DNA from: Acidimicrobiaceae bacterium
GTDB lineage: Bacteria > Actinomycetota > Acidimicrobiia > Acidimicrobiales > RAAP-2
Length of the DNA stretch: 64,000 nucleotides
Direction of reading: 5' to 3'
Assembly: GCA_027306605.1 (NCBI GenBank)
Contig: DAHUZK010000016.1
Location: forward strand, 26,772 to 90,771
The notes under the pieces: model-generated
The model's database searches: none
What the model saw: only the letters and a program-made list of their open reading frames with translations
What the model was told of the DNA's origin: nothing
Shown: positions 35,003 to 43,924 of the stretch, piece by piece
Layout of the letters: every line of letters begins with the position of its first letter
Numbering within the stretch: position 1 is the first letter of the stretch
Translations under genes and position numbers: made by a program

Positions 35003-36049
35003 GTGAGAGCCCGAGACCAGGGCACGCCGCCGCTCGAGACCCGGCCACACGGCGCCGGTCCACACGGCGCCGGTCCAGGGCACTGGCGCGACACGGCGCG
35101 CTACGCGACGTATCGAGGGCTGGGGTTCGCACTGGGCCATGTCCCAGAACAGGTCGCGTACGGGGTCGCTGATGTCGTGTCGCGATTCATGGCACGCGGT
35201 GACACGTTGGCGATGAACCAACGGCACATGCGGCGGGTGCTCGCCAGCGAATGCCCCGACGGTGTGGAGCCCGATCCCGAGCTGGTGCGACGCTGGAGCA
35301 AGCGGACGTTCACGTCGTATGCGCGCTACTGGGCCGACGGTGCCCGACTGCCCTACGTCGGACCCGACGGCGTCCGCGCACGCTGGCGCCTCGAATGCGG
35401 GGTGGAGCACCTGCGCGCTGCCGTGACGCAGGGAAAGGGTGCCGTCGTCGCGTTGCCGCACGTCGGGAGCTGGGAGTGGGGCGGGTATTGGCTCGGCCTC
35501 GAGGGCATGCCCATGACGGCGGTCGTGGAGCGCCTCGAGCCCGAGCAGCTGTTCGAGTGGTTCGTGACCCAGAGGGCGGCGATGGGCCTGACGGCGGTGC
35601 CCTTGGGCGAGGGGTCCAGCATGGCGCTCATTCGCGCCCTGAAACAGAACCGTCTGGCGGGACTCGTGAGTGACCGCGACCTCGTGGGCAACGGCGTCGA
35701 GGTGGAATTCTTCGGCGAGAAGACGACCATGCCCGGCGGCGCCGCCACGCTTGCTCTCCGCACGGGCGCGCCGCTGATACCCGTCGTGGTCTACTCGGGA
35801 CCCGGCAGCTGGCACACCGGTGTCGTGCACGAGCCGATCGAGACGGTGCGCAGGGGCACGTTGCGCGAGGACATCGAACGGGTGACCCAGGATCTCGCCA
35901 AGGTGTTCGAGCACGACATCCGTTGTCACCCCGAGCAGTGGCACCTGTACCAGCCGAACTGGCCGAGCGACAGAGGGTGGAGCGAGCGACAGGCGGTGAG
36001 CGAGCGACAGGCGGTGAGGACGACGGACGACCGGTCATTCAGGTCATGA
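35003..36049 (+). CDS. Phosphatidylinositol mannoside acyltransferase (PatA/LpxL family)
   Basis: 348 residues of the HtrB/LpxL/PatA family. The catalytic H-x4-E motif is PHVGSWEWGG, and GLVSDRD, FFGEKTTMPGGAATLALRTGAPLIPV and HPEQWHLYQPNW follow. It probably acylates the mannose of PIM1/PIM2 at the inner face of the membrane, like Rv2611c at the same position. A tandem 18-bp repeat at the 3' end encodes SERQAVSERQAV. The stop overlaps the pimA start (ATGA). Confidence 0.85.
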   Translation: MRARDQGTPPLETRPHGAGPHGAGPGHWRDTARYATYRGLGFALGHVPEQVAYGVADVVSRFMARGDTLAMNQRHMRRVLASECPDGVEPDPELVRRWSKRTFTSYARYWADGARLPYVGPDGVRARWRLECGVEHLRAAVTQGKGAVVALPHVGSWEWGGYWLGLEGMPMTAVVERLEPEQLFEWFVTQRAAMGLTAVPLGEGSSMALIRALKQNRLAGLVSDRDLVGNGVEVEFFGEKTTMPGGAATLALRTGAPLIPVVVYSGPGSWHTGVVHEPIETVRRGTLREDIERVTQDLAKVFEHDIRCHPEQWHLYQPNWPSDRGWSERQAVSERQAVRTTDDRSFRS

Positions 36050-37164
36050 GGATCGCCATGGTGTCGCCCTATGCGCTCACCCGGCCCGGTGGCGTGCAAG
36101 GGCAGGTGATCGGACTGGCGCATGCCCTGCGGGAGCGAGGGCACGAGGTGACGATCGTGTGCCCTCTCGATGAGGACCGGCCGGTCCCGCAGGGTCTCGG
36201 CGACCACTACCCGATCGGGCATCCCACCGGGCTGCGTTCCAATGGCTCTGTCGCCCCGGTCGCCTTCTGTCCCACGGCGTCGGTCCGTGTCGAGCGGTTC
36301 GCCCGGAAGGGCGGATTCGACGTGCTGCACGTGCACGAGCCCCTGGCGCCGATGGCTGCATACGGACTGGTGCTCACCGCGCCCCTGCCCATGGTCGGCA
36401 CCTACCACCGCGCCGGGGTGAGCCGATGGGTGTGGATCCTCAAGCCGCTGGCCGAGCTGGTGGGGCGCCGGATGCAGGTCCGCGTCGCGGTCTCGGAAGC
36501 GGCGCGCCAAACGGGTCTGCGCTCTGGCGGAGGCGAATTCGAGGTGCTCTTCAACGGCGTGGACATGCAGCGCTTCGAATCGGCGGAGCCCGTGCGCGAC
36601 CCGGCGGGACGGCCCACGGTGCTGTTCCTCGGCCGCCACGAGGAGCGCAAGGGCCTGAGCGTCCTCCTCGACGCCTTCGCCATGTTGGAACGTCCCGCCG
36701 TGCTGTGGATCGCAGGGGGCGGATCGGCGGGGGACGTGCAGCGTCGGCGCCATCCCGAATCGGACCGGGTCCACTGGCTCGGCATCCTGAGCGACGACGA
36801 GGTGGCCTCCCGGCTGGCCGGGGCGGACGTGCTCTGCGCGCCATCGCTCTACGGCGAGTCCTTCGGGATGGTCCTCCTGGAGGGCATGGCAGCGGGATGC
36901 GCTGTGGTCGCCTCCGATATCGAGGGCTACCGGATGGCGGCGGGCGGGCACGCCTCGCTCGTGCCCCCGGGTGACACGCGGGCGTTGTCCCGCGCCCTGG
37001 GCGTGGCGCTGGCGGACGCCGTCGAGGGGAGCGGGCTGTCGACCGCCGAGGCGCGCAAGGCCGCCGTCGAGCACGCCCGTGCCTGGTCGATGGACACCCT
37101 GGCCGAGCGCTACCTGGAGATCTACGAGCGGGCCATTGCCCTCTCCCGTGCTGGGAAACGGTGA
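36046..37164 (+). CDS. pimA: Phosphatidylinositol alpha-mannosyltransferase
   Basis: 372 residues, GT4 family with GT-B fold. The N-terminus MRIAMVSPYALTRPGGVQGQV, the membrane-binding and substrate loop around HVHEPLAPM, and GRHEERKGLSVLLDAFAML and APSLYGESFGMVLLEGMAAG in the C-terminal domain are diagnostic. The acidic E-x7-E motif lies in ESFGMVLLE. It transfers mannose from GDP-Man to the 2-position of phosphatidylinositol on the cytoplasmic face. ATG 36046 overlaps the acyltransferase stop, and the ORF-track form is 41 residues too long. Its length is close to M. tuberculosis PimA. Confidence 0.92.
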   Translation: MRIAMVSPYALTRPGGVQGQVIGLAHALRERGHEVTIVCPLDEDRPVPQGLGDHYPIGHPTGLRSNGSVAPVAFCPTASVRVERFARKGGFDVLHVHEPLAPMAAYGLVLTAPLPMVGTYHRAGVSRWVWILKPLAELVGRRMQVRVAVSEAARQTGLRSGGGEFEVLFNGVDMQRFESAEPVRDPAGRPTVLFLGRHEERKGLSVLLDAFAMLERPAVLWIAGGGSAGDVQRRRHPESDRVHWLGILSDDEVASRLAGADVLCAPSLYGESFGMVLLEGMAAGCAVVASDIEGYRMAAGGHASLVPPGDTRALSRALGVALADAVEGSGLSTAEARKAAVEHARAWSMDTLAERYLEIYERAIALSRAGKR

Positions 37165-37205
37165 GGGCAGGCCTGGTCGGATCCGGACCACGACGGGTCC
37201 TGCCG

Positions 37206-37211
37206 TAGGCT
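37206..37211 (+). promoter_or_regulatory. -10 element (TAGGCT) for the M48 peptidase gene
   Basis: TAGGCT is followed by nine bases and then the ATG at 37221, with no ribosome site between. This implies a leaderless or near-leaderless transcript. Confidence 0.45.
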
Positions 37212-37220
37212 GGTCCCGTC

Positions 37221-38516
37221 ATGGCTGAGCGCAGCGACGAGTCGGGCACGCCGAGCACGCCCAGGCCCAGCGGAGGCGGCGGCCCAGGTGCCAGCTCTGG
37301 CCCGTCCGGCTCCGCGGGCGGCGCGGGCGGTGCAGGCAGCCCGGGGAGCCCGGGCAGCGCCGGAAGCCGCAACGGCCGGAGTCGCAACCGGAACCGCAAT
37401 CGCAACAAGAACCACAACCGGAACCAGCCGGCAGGGAGCTCCGGCGGCGCCGGCGGTGCTGGCTCGGGCCCGGGAAAGGCGGGCGGGCAACGTCAGGGGC
37501 AGGCCAGCGCGAGGAACGGGCGCGGTGGGGGCGGCGGGGGCGGCGGGGGCGGAGCCAGGCGCTCCGGCCAGCAGAACCGGGGCGGCGGGAAGGCCGCCGG
37601 CCGGTCCCGAGGCGGGTCGTCAGGCTCGTCGTCGGGGGCCCGCACCACGCAGCCGCGGGAGGCGGTCGCCGTCGCTCCGGCGCCACCGACCGAGACACTC
37701 GATCTGCAGCTGAGCCTCGGAGCATCGCATGTCTTGCCGGCCGAGGTTGCCGCCAACCGCCGGCGCGCCGTCCGCCTGTGCGCCTGGACGGCCGTCGTCC
37801 CCGCGCTGCTGGTCGGGATCCTGCTGGGCGCCTCGGTCGATCTGCTCTTGGGCGTGGTGGCGTTCGTCGTGGTCGGCGCCGCCGTCATGTACGGGCTCTG
37901 GCGCTTCGCCCCGTCGTTCGCGCTCCGCCGGATCGGTGCCACTCCGATCGGCGAGCACGACGATCCCCGCCTGTACAACCTGACCGAGGGGCTCTGTGCG
38001 ACTTTCGGTCTCGCCATGCCTGCCCTCTTCGTCGTCGAGGACGACGTGCCCAACGCCTGCGCGCTGGGCCGCGACGCGCGGCGTTCCGAGCTCGTCCTCA
38101 CGCGCGGGCTGTTGCGGCGGGCGGACCCCATCGAGCTCGAGGGAGTCCTGGCGCACGAGCTGGCCCACGTCAAGCGAGGCGACAACGGCGTCTCGTGCGT
38201 GGGCATCACGCTCGGTTCCCTGGTCGGCGGGGAGCGGATGCTGCGCCGCTGCGTGGGGGAGGGCAGGGAGTATCGAGCCGACGTCGTCGGCGCATCAGCG
38301 GTGCGGTACCCGCGTGGCCTGCTGGGCGCCCTGCACCTCATGATGGAGGCCTCGCAGGCGAACCCGGCCGGGAGCTCCCTGTTCGCCACGCCGAACCGCT
38401 TCGGCCCCACCCGCTGGGTCTGGATCGACCCCTGCGTGGGCCACCGGGGCGATCCGGTCGAGCCCGGCGACTTGGATGCCACCTCGGTGAGGGCCGCCGC
38501 GCTCAGCGAGTGGTGA
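37221..38516 (+). CDS. M48 family (HtpX-like) membrane metalloprotease with long basic low-complexity N-terminus
   Basis: 431 residues. The first 150 or so are disordered: a Gly/Ser/Pro region, then an alternating Arg-Asn tract (RNRNRNRNKNHNRN), then a Gly10 run. Two membrane helices follow. The zinc protease site is LAHELAHVKRGD, and EYRADVVGA supplies the third ligand. It probably degrades misfolded membrane proteins. The basic RN tract could bind RNA or anionic lipid, but this is speculation. In M. tuberculosis the gene in this slot (Rv2609c) is different, so this may be an insertion. Confidence 0.8.
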   Translation: MAERSDESGTPSTPRPSGGGGPGASSGPSGSAGGAGGAGSPGSPGSAGSRNGRSRNRNRNRNKNHNRNQPAGSSGGAGGAGSGPGKAGGQRQGQASARNGRGGGGGGGGGGARRSGQQNRGGGKAAGRSRGGSSGSSSGARTTQPREAVAVAPAPPTETLDLQLSLGASHVLPAEVAANRRRAVRLCAWTAVVPALLVGILLGASVDLLLGVVAFVVVGAAVMYGLWRFAPSFALRRIGATPIGEHDDPRLYNLTEGLCATFGLAMPALFVVEDDVPNACALGRDARRSELVLTRGLLRRADPIELEGVLAHELAHVKRGDNGVSCVGITLGSLVGGERMLRRCVGEGREYRADVVGASAVRYPRGLLGALHLMMEASQANPAGSSLFATPNRFGPTRWVWIDPCVGHRGDPVEPGDLDATSVRAAALSEW

Positions 38517-38539
38517 GAAGGGGCGGCGGCCACTCCTCG

Positions 38540-38545
38540 TAGACT
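38540..38545 (+). promoter_or_regulatory. -10 element (TAGACT) of a likely leaderless pdxS transcript
   Basis: TAGACT is followed by six bases (GGAAGC) and then the pdxS ATG. The expected transcription start coincides with the initiation codon. Confidence 0.5.
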
Positions 38546-38551
38546 GGAAGC

Positions 38552-39430
38552 ATGACCACCACCGGAACCTTCACCGTGAAGCGGGGGCTGGCGGACATGC
38601 TGCGGGGCGGCGTCGTCATGGACGTCGTCAACGCCGAACAGGCCAAGATCGCCGAGGACGCCGGCGCCGTCTCGGTCATGGCGCTCGAGCGTGTCCCGGC
38701 CGACATCCGCCGGGACGGTGGCGTGGCGCGCATGAGCGACCCCGTGCTGATCGAGGGGATCATCGAGGCGGTGACGATCCCGGTGATGGCCAAGGCCCGC
38801 ATCGGCCACTTCGCCGAGGCGCAGGTCCTGCAGTCGCTGGGCGTCGACTTCATCGACGAGTCCGAGGTGCTCACACCGGCCGACGAGGCCTACCACATCG
38901 ACAAGTGGCCGTTCGCTGTGCCCTTCGTGTGCGGCGCGACGAACCTCGGGGAGGCTCTCCGGCGGCTGTCCGAGGGCGCAGCCATGATCCGCTCCAAGGG
39001 TGAGGCCGGCACCGGGAACATCGTGGAGGCGGTCCGCCACCTGCGCTCCATCACCGGCTCCATCCGCGCCATCACCCAGGCCGATCCCGCGGAGCTCTAT
39101 GGCTGGGCCAAGGAGCTGGGCGCGCCGATCGGGTTGGTACAGGAGCTTCACTCGACCGGGCAGCTGCCCGTGCCGCTGTTCTGCGCCGGGGGGATCGCCA
39201 CGCCGGCCGACGCCGCGCTGGTCATGCAGCTCGGCGCGGAGGCCGTGTTCGTGGGTTCGGGCATCTTCAAGTCCTCGGACCCGAAGCGCATGGCCTCCGC
39301 CATCGTGGAGGCGACGGCGCACTACCAGGACCCCCAGCACGTGGCCAAGGTCTCCCGCGGGCTCGGCGAGGCCATGCGGGGCCTGGAGGCGTCCCAGTAC
39401 GGCGAGCATCTCGCCGACCGGGGGTGGTAG
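38552..39430 (+). CDS. pdxS: Pyridoxal 5'-phosphate synthase, synthase subunit
   Basis: 292 residues, essentially the whole PdxS barrel. The Schiff-base Lys81 ([10 protein letters not shown]), Lys149 (RSKGEAGTG) and Asp24 (MDVVN) are at the family positions, and [27 protein letters not shown] binds phosphate. With PdxT it makes PLP from ribose 5-phosphate, glyceraldehyde 3-phosphate and ammonia. The partner gene is 31 bases downstream. Confidence 0.96.
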   Translation: MTTTGTFTVKRGLADMLRGGVVMDVVNAEQAKIAEDAGAVSVMALERVPADIRRDGGVARMSDPVLIEGIIEAVTIPVMAKARIGHFAEAQVLQSLGVDFIDESEVLTPADEAYHIDKWPFAVPFVCGATNLGEALRRLSEGAAMIRSKGEAGTGNIVEAVRHLRSITGSIRAITQADPAELYGWAKELGAPIGLVQELHSTGQLPVPLFCAGGIATPADAALVMQLGAEAVFVGSGIFKSSDPKRMASAIVEATAHYQDPQHVAKVSRGLGEAMRGLEASQYGEHLADRGW

Positions 39431-39461
39431 CGGGCTCGGCCGCTTCGGAGTCGCCGGGGCG

Positions 39462-40169
39462 GTGACAGGCGCCGGGCCGTCAGGACCCGTCATCGGCATC
39501 CTCGACCTCCAGGGCGACGTGCGGGAGCACCTGGCCGCGCTGCGGGACATCGGTTGCTCCGATGTGCGCTTGGTGAAGCGGCCGGCGGATCTGGTCGGGC
39601 TCGACGGGCTGATCCTGCCCGGCGGCGAGTCGACGACCCTCTCGATGCTGCTCGAGTCCACCGGATTGTTCGAGGCCATCGCCGAGCGTGTCCCGCCGGG
39701 TTCGGGCTCCTCGCCGGATGCCGGGGCTCTCCCGGCTCTCCCCGTCCTCGGCACGTGCGCTGGGCTCGTCCTGGTGGCCCGGGAGGTGCAGGACGGCCGG
39801 CCGGACCAGCGCACCTTCGGCGCATTGGACGCGGTCGTGCGCCGCAACGGCTACGGCCGCCAGGTGCAGTCCTTCGAAGCGGACGTCGTGCTCAGCGCCG
39901 GCGCCGGGACGGCGCTGCCCACGGTCTTCATCCGGGCGCCGATGGTGCTCTCCGTCGGTCCGGAGGTCGAGGTTCTCGCCGAGCACGAGGGGGTGCCGGT
40001 GTTGGTGCGGCAGGGTCTGATCCTGGCTTGCGCCTTCCATCCCGAGCTGACTCCGGATCGCCGCGTGCACCGGATGTTCGTCGACATGTGTGGCACGAAC
40101 CGACGTGTCTTGCCCGAGCCCACGCCCGGCGTCGCCGCGGACCTGTTGGGCGCGAGCGAAGCCCTCTAG
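39462..40169 (+). CDS. pdxT: Pyridoxal 5'-phosphate synthase, glutaminase subunit
   Basis: 235 residues of the class I glutaminase family. The nucleophile Cys99 is in LGTCAG, and the partner His193/Glu195 pair is in AFHPEL. The GGES turn at about 54-57 binds glutamine. It feeds ammonia to PdxS. A Pro/Gly/Ser-rich insertion (residues 78-93) precedes the nucleophile strand and makes the protein longer than typical PdxT. GTG 39462 is chosen; the ORF-track form reads through pdxS. Confidence 0.92.
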   Translation: MTGAGPSGPVIGILDLQGDVREHLAALRDIGCSDVRLVKRPADLVGLDGLILPGGESTTLSMLLESTGLFEAIAERVPPGSGSSPDAGALPALPVLGTCAGLVLVAREVQDGRPDQRTFGALDAVVRRNGYGRQVQSFEADVVLSAGAGTALPTVFIRAPMVLSVGPEVEVLAEHEGVPVLVRQGLILACAFHPELTPDRRVHRMFVDMCGTNRRVLPEPTPGVAADLLGASEAL

Positions 40170-40175
40170 ACACTC

Positions 40176-40196
40176 CAGGGCCCGGCCCCGGCCCTG
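40176..40196 (+). terminator. Stem-loop after pdxT
   Basis: CAGGGCC and GGCCCTG form a perfect 7-bp stem with a 7-base loop, seven bases after the pdxT stop. No U tract follows, so termination is only a possibility. Confidence 0.4.
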
Positions 40197-40287
40197 AGCC
40201 CGCCGGCGGCGCGGGGCGTTGCGGCGCGGACGACGCTGAATCGGTCCGTGGCGCGCATCTGGAGCGTGTGCCGACCGTTCCACTGAT

Positions 40288-41613
40288 ATGGGATCCGCCG
40301 CCTCGGCTCCGAGTTCCACCGGTTCTGGCGGGGCCTCGTCCACACCCCCCTCCAAGGGCCGCGGACGACCGCGGGCACGTGACTACGGTGCCGACGCCCG
40401 CACGGCCACGCTGGCCGAGAGCATCGCGTCGCACCAGCGCACGATCTCGGAGCACGAAGGCGCCATGCTCCGAGAGATCGCCGAGTTCGACCAGACCGAG
40501 GCCTGGCGAGGCGACGGGTCACTGTCCATGCGTGACTGGCTGGTGGCGCACCTTCGGATCAGCCGGGCCCGCGCCCGGACGCTCGTGAACGCGGCCGCCA
40601 AGGTTGGTCAGTTGCCCGCCCTTTCGGACGCACTCTCGCGGGGCTGTCTCACGCTCGACGTGTTCGCTCCACTCGCCGCCGTGGCGACACGGGAGTCGGA
40701 TGCCGACCTCGCCGACGCGTCCGAGCACTGGACCCCTCGACAGGCGCACCAGCTCGTCGCCGAGGTCAAAGGTGCGAGGGACGCCGACGCTGCGGCCGAA
40801 TTCCGGCGCCGATTCGTTCGTTTCGACGACGGACGTCGCCTCGTGTGGGCACAGCTCACCAAGGATTCCTACGCGCTGGTGAAGTCGGCGATCACCGGCC
40901 GGGCACGGCGCCACGACCATCCCAGTGCCAGTGACCCCGACTACGTCCCCTTCGAGAGCCGCTGTGCCGACGCTCTGCTCGATATCTGCATCGAGCGGGG
41001 TCGCCGCAGCCGGAAGACCCGGTCGAGCACCTCGAAGGTCCCGACGAGCGCGGGCGGGGGCCCGACCGCCACCACTGGCTCGGTCGCTGCCGATGCCGAC
41101 GGCCCTGATCCCGCCCCCGTTCACGGCGGTGCCCGCACCACCATGATCGTCCACGCCGATCTCGAGCGGCTCCTCTACGGCGATGGTTACGGCCACGCTT
41201 CCATCCAGGGCGTCGGTCCCGTCTCCGCTGAAGTCGCACGTCGCTTGGCCTGTAACGCCGACATCACCCTGTCGTTCGACGGACCGGACGGCTCTTGCCT
41301 CGACCAGACGCCGCTCGTGCGGGACCCGACCTTCGCGCAGAGCATCGAGATCCGCCGTCGTGACAACGGGTGCCGGTTCCCCGGTTGCATCTGCCGCAAC
41401 GTGACCGATGTCCACCACGTGGTCTGGGCCTCGAAACAAGGTCCGACCGTGATGTCGAACCTTCTCACCCTCTGCACCGCTCACCACAGCCGGGTGCACG
41501 AATTGGGCTGGAAACTCGACGGTGACGCGCAGGGGGAAGTCCGGTTCATCAGCCCGCATGGTCGGGTGTTCGTGTCGACACCCTCACCGGCATGGCGTCG
41601 ACGACGAGAATGA
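40288..41613 (+). CDS. DUF222 / HNH endonuclease protein of the actinobacterial 13E12 repeat family
   Basis: 441 residues. A DUF222 helical region (SMRDWLVAHLRISRARARTLVNAA, ALSRGCLTLD) is followed by a variable Ser/Thr/Gly linker. The C-terminal HNH module (CRFPGCICRNVTDVHHVVWASKQGPTVMSNLLTLCTAHHSRVHE) has its HH pair and Cys ligands intact. These proteins occur in many copies in actinobacterial genomes. They are suspected to be tied to mobile or repeated DNA, but their function is not established. It interrupts the pdxT-yebC order known in mycobacteria. Confidence 0.85.
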   Translation: MGSAASAPSSTGSGGASSTPPSKGRGRPRARDYGADARTATLAESIASHQRTISEHEGAMLREIAEFDQTEAWRGDGSLSMRDWLVAHLRISRARARTLVNAAAKVGQLPALSDALSRGCLTLDVFAPLAAVATRESDADLADASEHWTPRQAHQLVAEVKGARDADAAAEFRRRFVRFDDGRRLVWAQLTKDSYALVKSAITGRARRHDHPSASDPDYVPFESRCADALLDICIERGRRSRKTRSSTSKVPTSAGGGPTATTGSVAADADGPDPAPVHGGARTTMIVHADLERLLYGDGYGHASIQGVGPVSAEVARRLACNADITLSFDGPDGSCLDQTPLVRDPTFAQSIEIRRRDNGCRFPGCICRNVTDVHHVVWASKQGPTVMSNLLTLCTAHHSRVHELGWKLDGDAQGEVRFISPHGRVFVSTPSPAWRRRRE

Positions 41614-41640
41614 CGCGTCCGGTGGCGACAGGTGGTGTGC

Positions 41641-41652
41641 GAGCGATCGCTC
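41641..41652. repeat. 12-bp palindrome in a convergent gap
   Basis: GAGCGATCGCTC is self-complementary and lies in the 71-base gap between the convergent HNH and hydrolase genes. It may be a weak terminator or chance. Confidence 0.3.
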
Positions 41653-41684
41653 CAACGTGAGGGCCCGGCACCCCCGAGCGCGGG

Positions 41685-42743
41685 TCAGCCCTTGATCGCC
41701 CGGACGATTTCGTCGGTCACCGTGTCGGGATCCTCGAGCGGCAGCATGTGTCCTCGGTCCTTCAAGGAGATGAGGCGCGCCCCGGGGATGGTCGCCACGA
41801 TCTGATCGGCTTTGGCCGGCTCGGTCAAGGTGTCACGGCTGCCCACGATGACGGTCGTCGGCAGGTCGATGCTGGCAATACCTTCCAAGAGATCCATGCT
41901 GGCCATGGACACGAGGAAGTCACCGCGTACCCGGCCGTGGCAGTCGGCAAAGAGATGACGGGTCAGGTCCATGTGCGACCGCACCGGATCGGTCCCGAAG
42001 ACCCCGCGCACGAAGAGGTGGCCGTTGCGCCCCCGCATCGCCCGGGTCACGAGCGCTGAGCCGATCAAGGCGCCCGCCAGCTGCGCACCGCGGTCCGTGC
42101 GGCCGCTCCGCAGCGCGGTTGCCGCGGTCGAGACGAGCACCGTTGCCTTCGCGCGCGCTTCGAGCACCTCGGGCCGGTAGGCGGCGAGCGACATGATCGT
42201 CATGCCGCCCATCGAGTGCCCCGCCAGCACCGCATCGCGCACGTCGCAGGCCTCGAGTACGTCACTCAGGTCGTGCGCCAGCGCCTCGATGCTGAGCATC
42301 GCCGCGCCCCGGGTGCTCAGTCCGTGCCCGCGCTGGTCGTACAGGACCACGCGGTGACCTTGGTCTCGTAGGCGCCTCGTCACCGGAAGCCAGACCTCGT
42401 GACTACAGCCCCAGCAGTGGGGGAGTACCACCGCTCCTGCGTCCGGCCCGCTTCCGGCGAGGTCCCAGACGGCCAGCTCGGCGCCGTCCGCAGTACGGAC
42501 GATGCGATGGTCGGGTCGGACGACTCCCGGCCCCCAGCCCAGCGCCGACGGACCGTCGTCGGTCCCACCGATCGGGCGGCTGCCCGCTGCTCGCCGCGCC
42601 AGCCGCTCGTATGCGACACCGGCCACCGTGGCCATCGCGACCGCACCGCCGAGCACCAGCATCTGCCGAGGCCCGCGGCGCAGACGGGGGCCACGAGGAC
42701 GATGCGCCGCACCGGTCGGGGACGTCGTGCTCGTGTTGCTCAT
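41685..42743 (-). CDS. Alpha/beta-hydrolase with N-terminal membrane anchor
   Basis: 352 residues. A hydrophobic segment (MLVLGGAVAMATVAGVAYERL, near 30-50) probably anchors it. The hydrolase domain has the oxyanion region LPHCWGCSHEVW, the nucleophile elbow AGHSMGG, an Asp in GSRDTLTEPAKAD and the His in DRGHMLPLEDP, so the triad is complete. The substrate (an ester, lactone or epoxide) is unknown. ATG 42743 lies seven bases after a TACGCT -10 without a ribosome site, indicating a leaderless message. The ORF-track start is 36 codons too early. Confidence 0.82.
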   Translation of the reverse strand: MSNTSTTSPTGAAHRPRGPRLRRGPRQMLVLGGAVAMATVAGVAYERLARRAAGSRPIGGTDDGPSALGWGPGVVRPDHRIVRTADGAELAVWDLAGSGPDAGAVVLPHCWGCSHEVWLPVTRRLRDQGHRVVLYDQRGHGLSTRGAAMLSIEALAHDLSDVLEACDVRDAVLAGHSMGGMTIMSLAAYRPEVLEARAKATVLVSTAATALRSGRTDRGAQLAGALIGSALVTRAMRGRNGHLFVRGVFGTDPVRSHMDLTRHLFADCHGRVRGDFLVSMASMDLLEGIASIDLPTTVIVGSRDTLTEPAKADQIVATIPGARLISLKDRGHMLPLEDPDTVTDEIVRAIKG

Positions 42744-42750
42744 GCAGCGG

Positions 42751-42756
42751 AGCGTA
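42751..42756 (-). promoter_or_regulatory. -10 element (TACGCT) of a likely leaderless hydrolase transcript
   Basis: Minus-strand TACGCT is followed by CCGCTGC and then the ATG at 42743. No -35 match was seen 17 bases upstream. Confidence 0.45.
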
Positions 42757-42948
42757 TGCCCAACCCCGCGCCGTCGCGGCCGACGACAATGGCTGTCGCT
42801 TCCGCGACACCTGCCCTGATCGGACCCCGTCGCCGCTGGTGCGAACCGCACCGATCCGGGGCTTTGGATCGGGCCGGCACCGGGCTGCCAGAATTCAGGA
42901 ATTGACGGGAATGCTTAGTTCCAGATGAAATGGGGTAGAGGGCCGACC

Positions 42949-43920
42949 ATGGACACGACCACGACCGCCACGACCGCCACGACCGCCCGCACCGCGGACC
43001 AGCGAATCGAGCGCCTGTCGTCGGCGTCCCTGAACCGGATCCTCGAGCCCGATCTCGATCTCGATCTGCCCGGACGCCTCGGCGCCGGCCAGCTGCTCCC
43101 CGACGAGCTGGTTTCCCTGTCGTGCGTCCCCGAGCTCTTCGACGACCTCACCGACGAGCAGAAGCACACGCTCGCCAAGGAGGAGTTCGCGTCCATCGTC
43201 GACACCGGAGTCCGTTTCGAGTCGGTCCTGATGGCCGGGTTCAGCCTCGAGATCCTCAACCGGCGCGACCTGACCGATCCCCGCGTGACGTACCTGCTGC
43301 ACGAGATGGGGGAGGAGACGCGGCACTCCCGACTCTTCGTGCGCCTCCTCGATCAGGTCCGGCCCGCCGCCACGAACCCCCTCGACGGCACGATCGCCCG
43401 CCTGGCCCAGCGGGTGGTGCTGCCGATCCTGACGTCGATGCCGGCGCTCTTCTGCCTTCTCGTGCTGAGCGGCGAGGAGGTCCCGGACCTCCTGCAGAAG
43501 CTCGCCTCCGAGCACGATGACACGGATCCGATGATCAAGGCCGTCTCGAAGTACCACCGCCAGGAAGAGGCGCGCCATCTCGCCTTCGCCCGCATGCTCT
43601 TCCCCGAGCAGTGGGCGGCCGCAGGCCCGATCGAGCGCCTTCTGGTCCGCCATCTCGGCTCCCGCATCGCCATCGCCATGTTCGACACGATCGTGCACCC
43701 GGGCGTCTACGCCACCGTGGGCCTGCCCGCCTGGCCGACGTGGCGTGCCGTCAACCGCTCGCACCGCCGCACGGCACTGCGCCATCGGGCCCTGCGCCCC
43801 CTCCTCGTCCCGCTGCTCGAGGCCGGTGTCTTCGGTGGCGGTCGGGTCCCTCGGGGTTGGCAGCTCGCCTGCGGCGTCGACCGCTTCGCTCGCGACCTCG
43901 ACCCGGTGGAGGCGGGCTGA
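42949..43920 (+). CDS. AurF-like ferritin-superfamily diiron oxygenase
   Basis: 323 residues, mainly helical. Carboxylate/His motifs typical of AurF-type (p-aminobenzoate N-oxygenase) diiron proteins occur twice: LLHEMGEETRHSRLF and KYHRQEEARHLAFAR. Additional Glu residues (KEEFASIVDTGVRFE, LVLSGEEVPD) could complete the ligand set. It may hydroxylate or N-oxygenate a small molecule. The substrate is unknown. ATG 42949 has AGAGGG six bases upstream, so it is preferred over ATG 42925. A TetR regulator follows four bases downstream. Confidence 0.72.
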   Translation: MDTTTTATTATTARTADQRIERLSSASLNRILEPDLDLDLPGRLGAGQLLPDELVSLSCVPELFDDLTDEQKHTLAKEEFASIVDTGVRFESVLMAGFSLEILNRRDLTDPRVTYLLHEMGEETRHSRLFVRLLDQVRPAATNPLDGTIARLAQRVVLPILTSMPALFCLLVLSGEEVPDLLQKLASEHDDTDPMIKAVSKYHRQEEARHLAFARMLFPEQWAAAGPIERLLVRHLGSRIAIAMFDTIVHPGVYATVGLPAWPTWRAVNRSHRRTALRHRALRPLLVPLLEAGVFGGGRVPRGWQLACGVDRFARDLDPVEAG

Positions 43921-43924
43921 CGCC

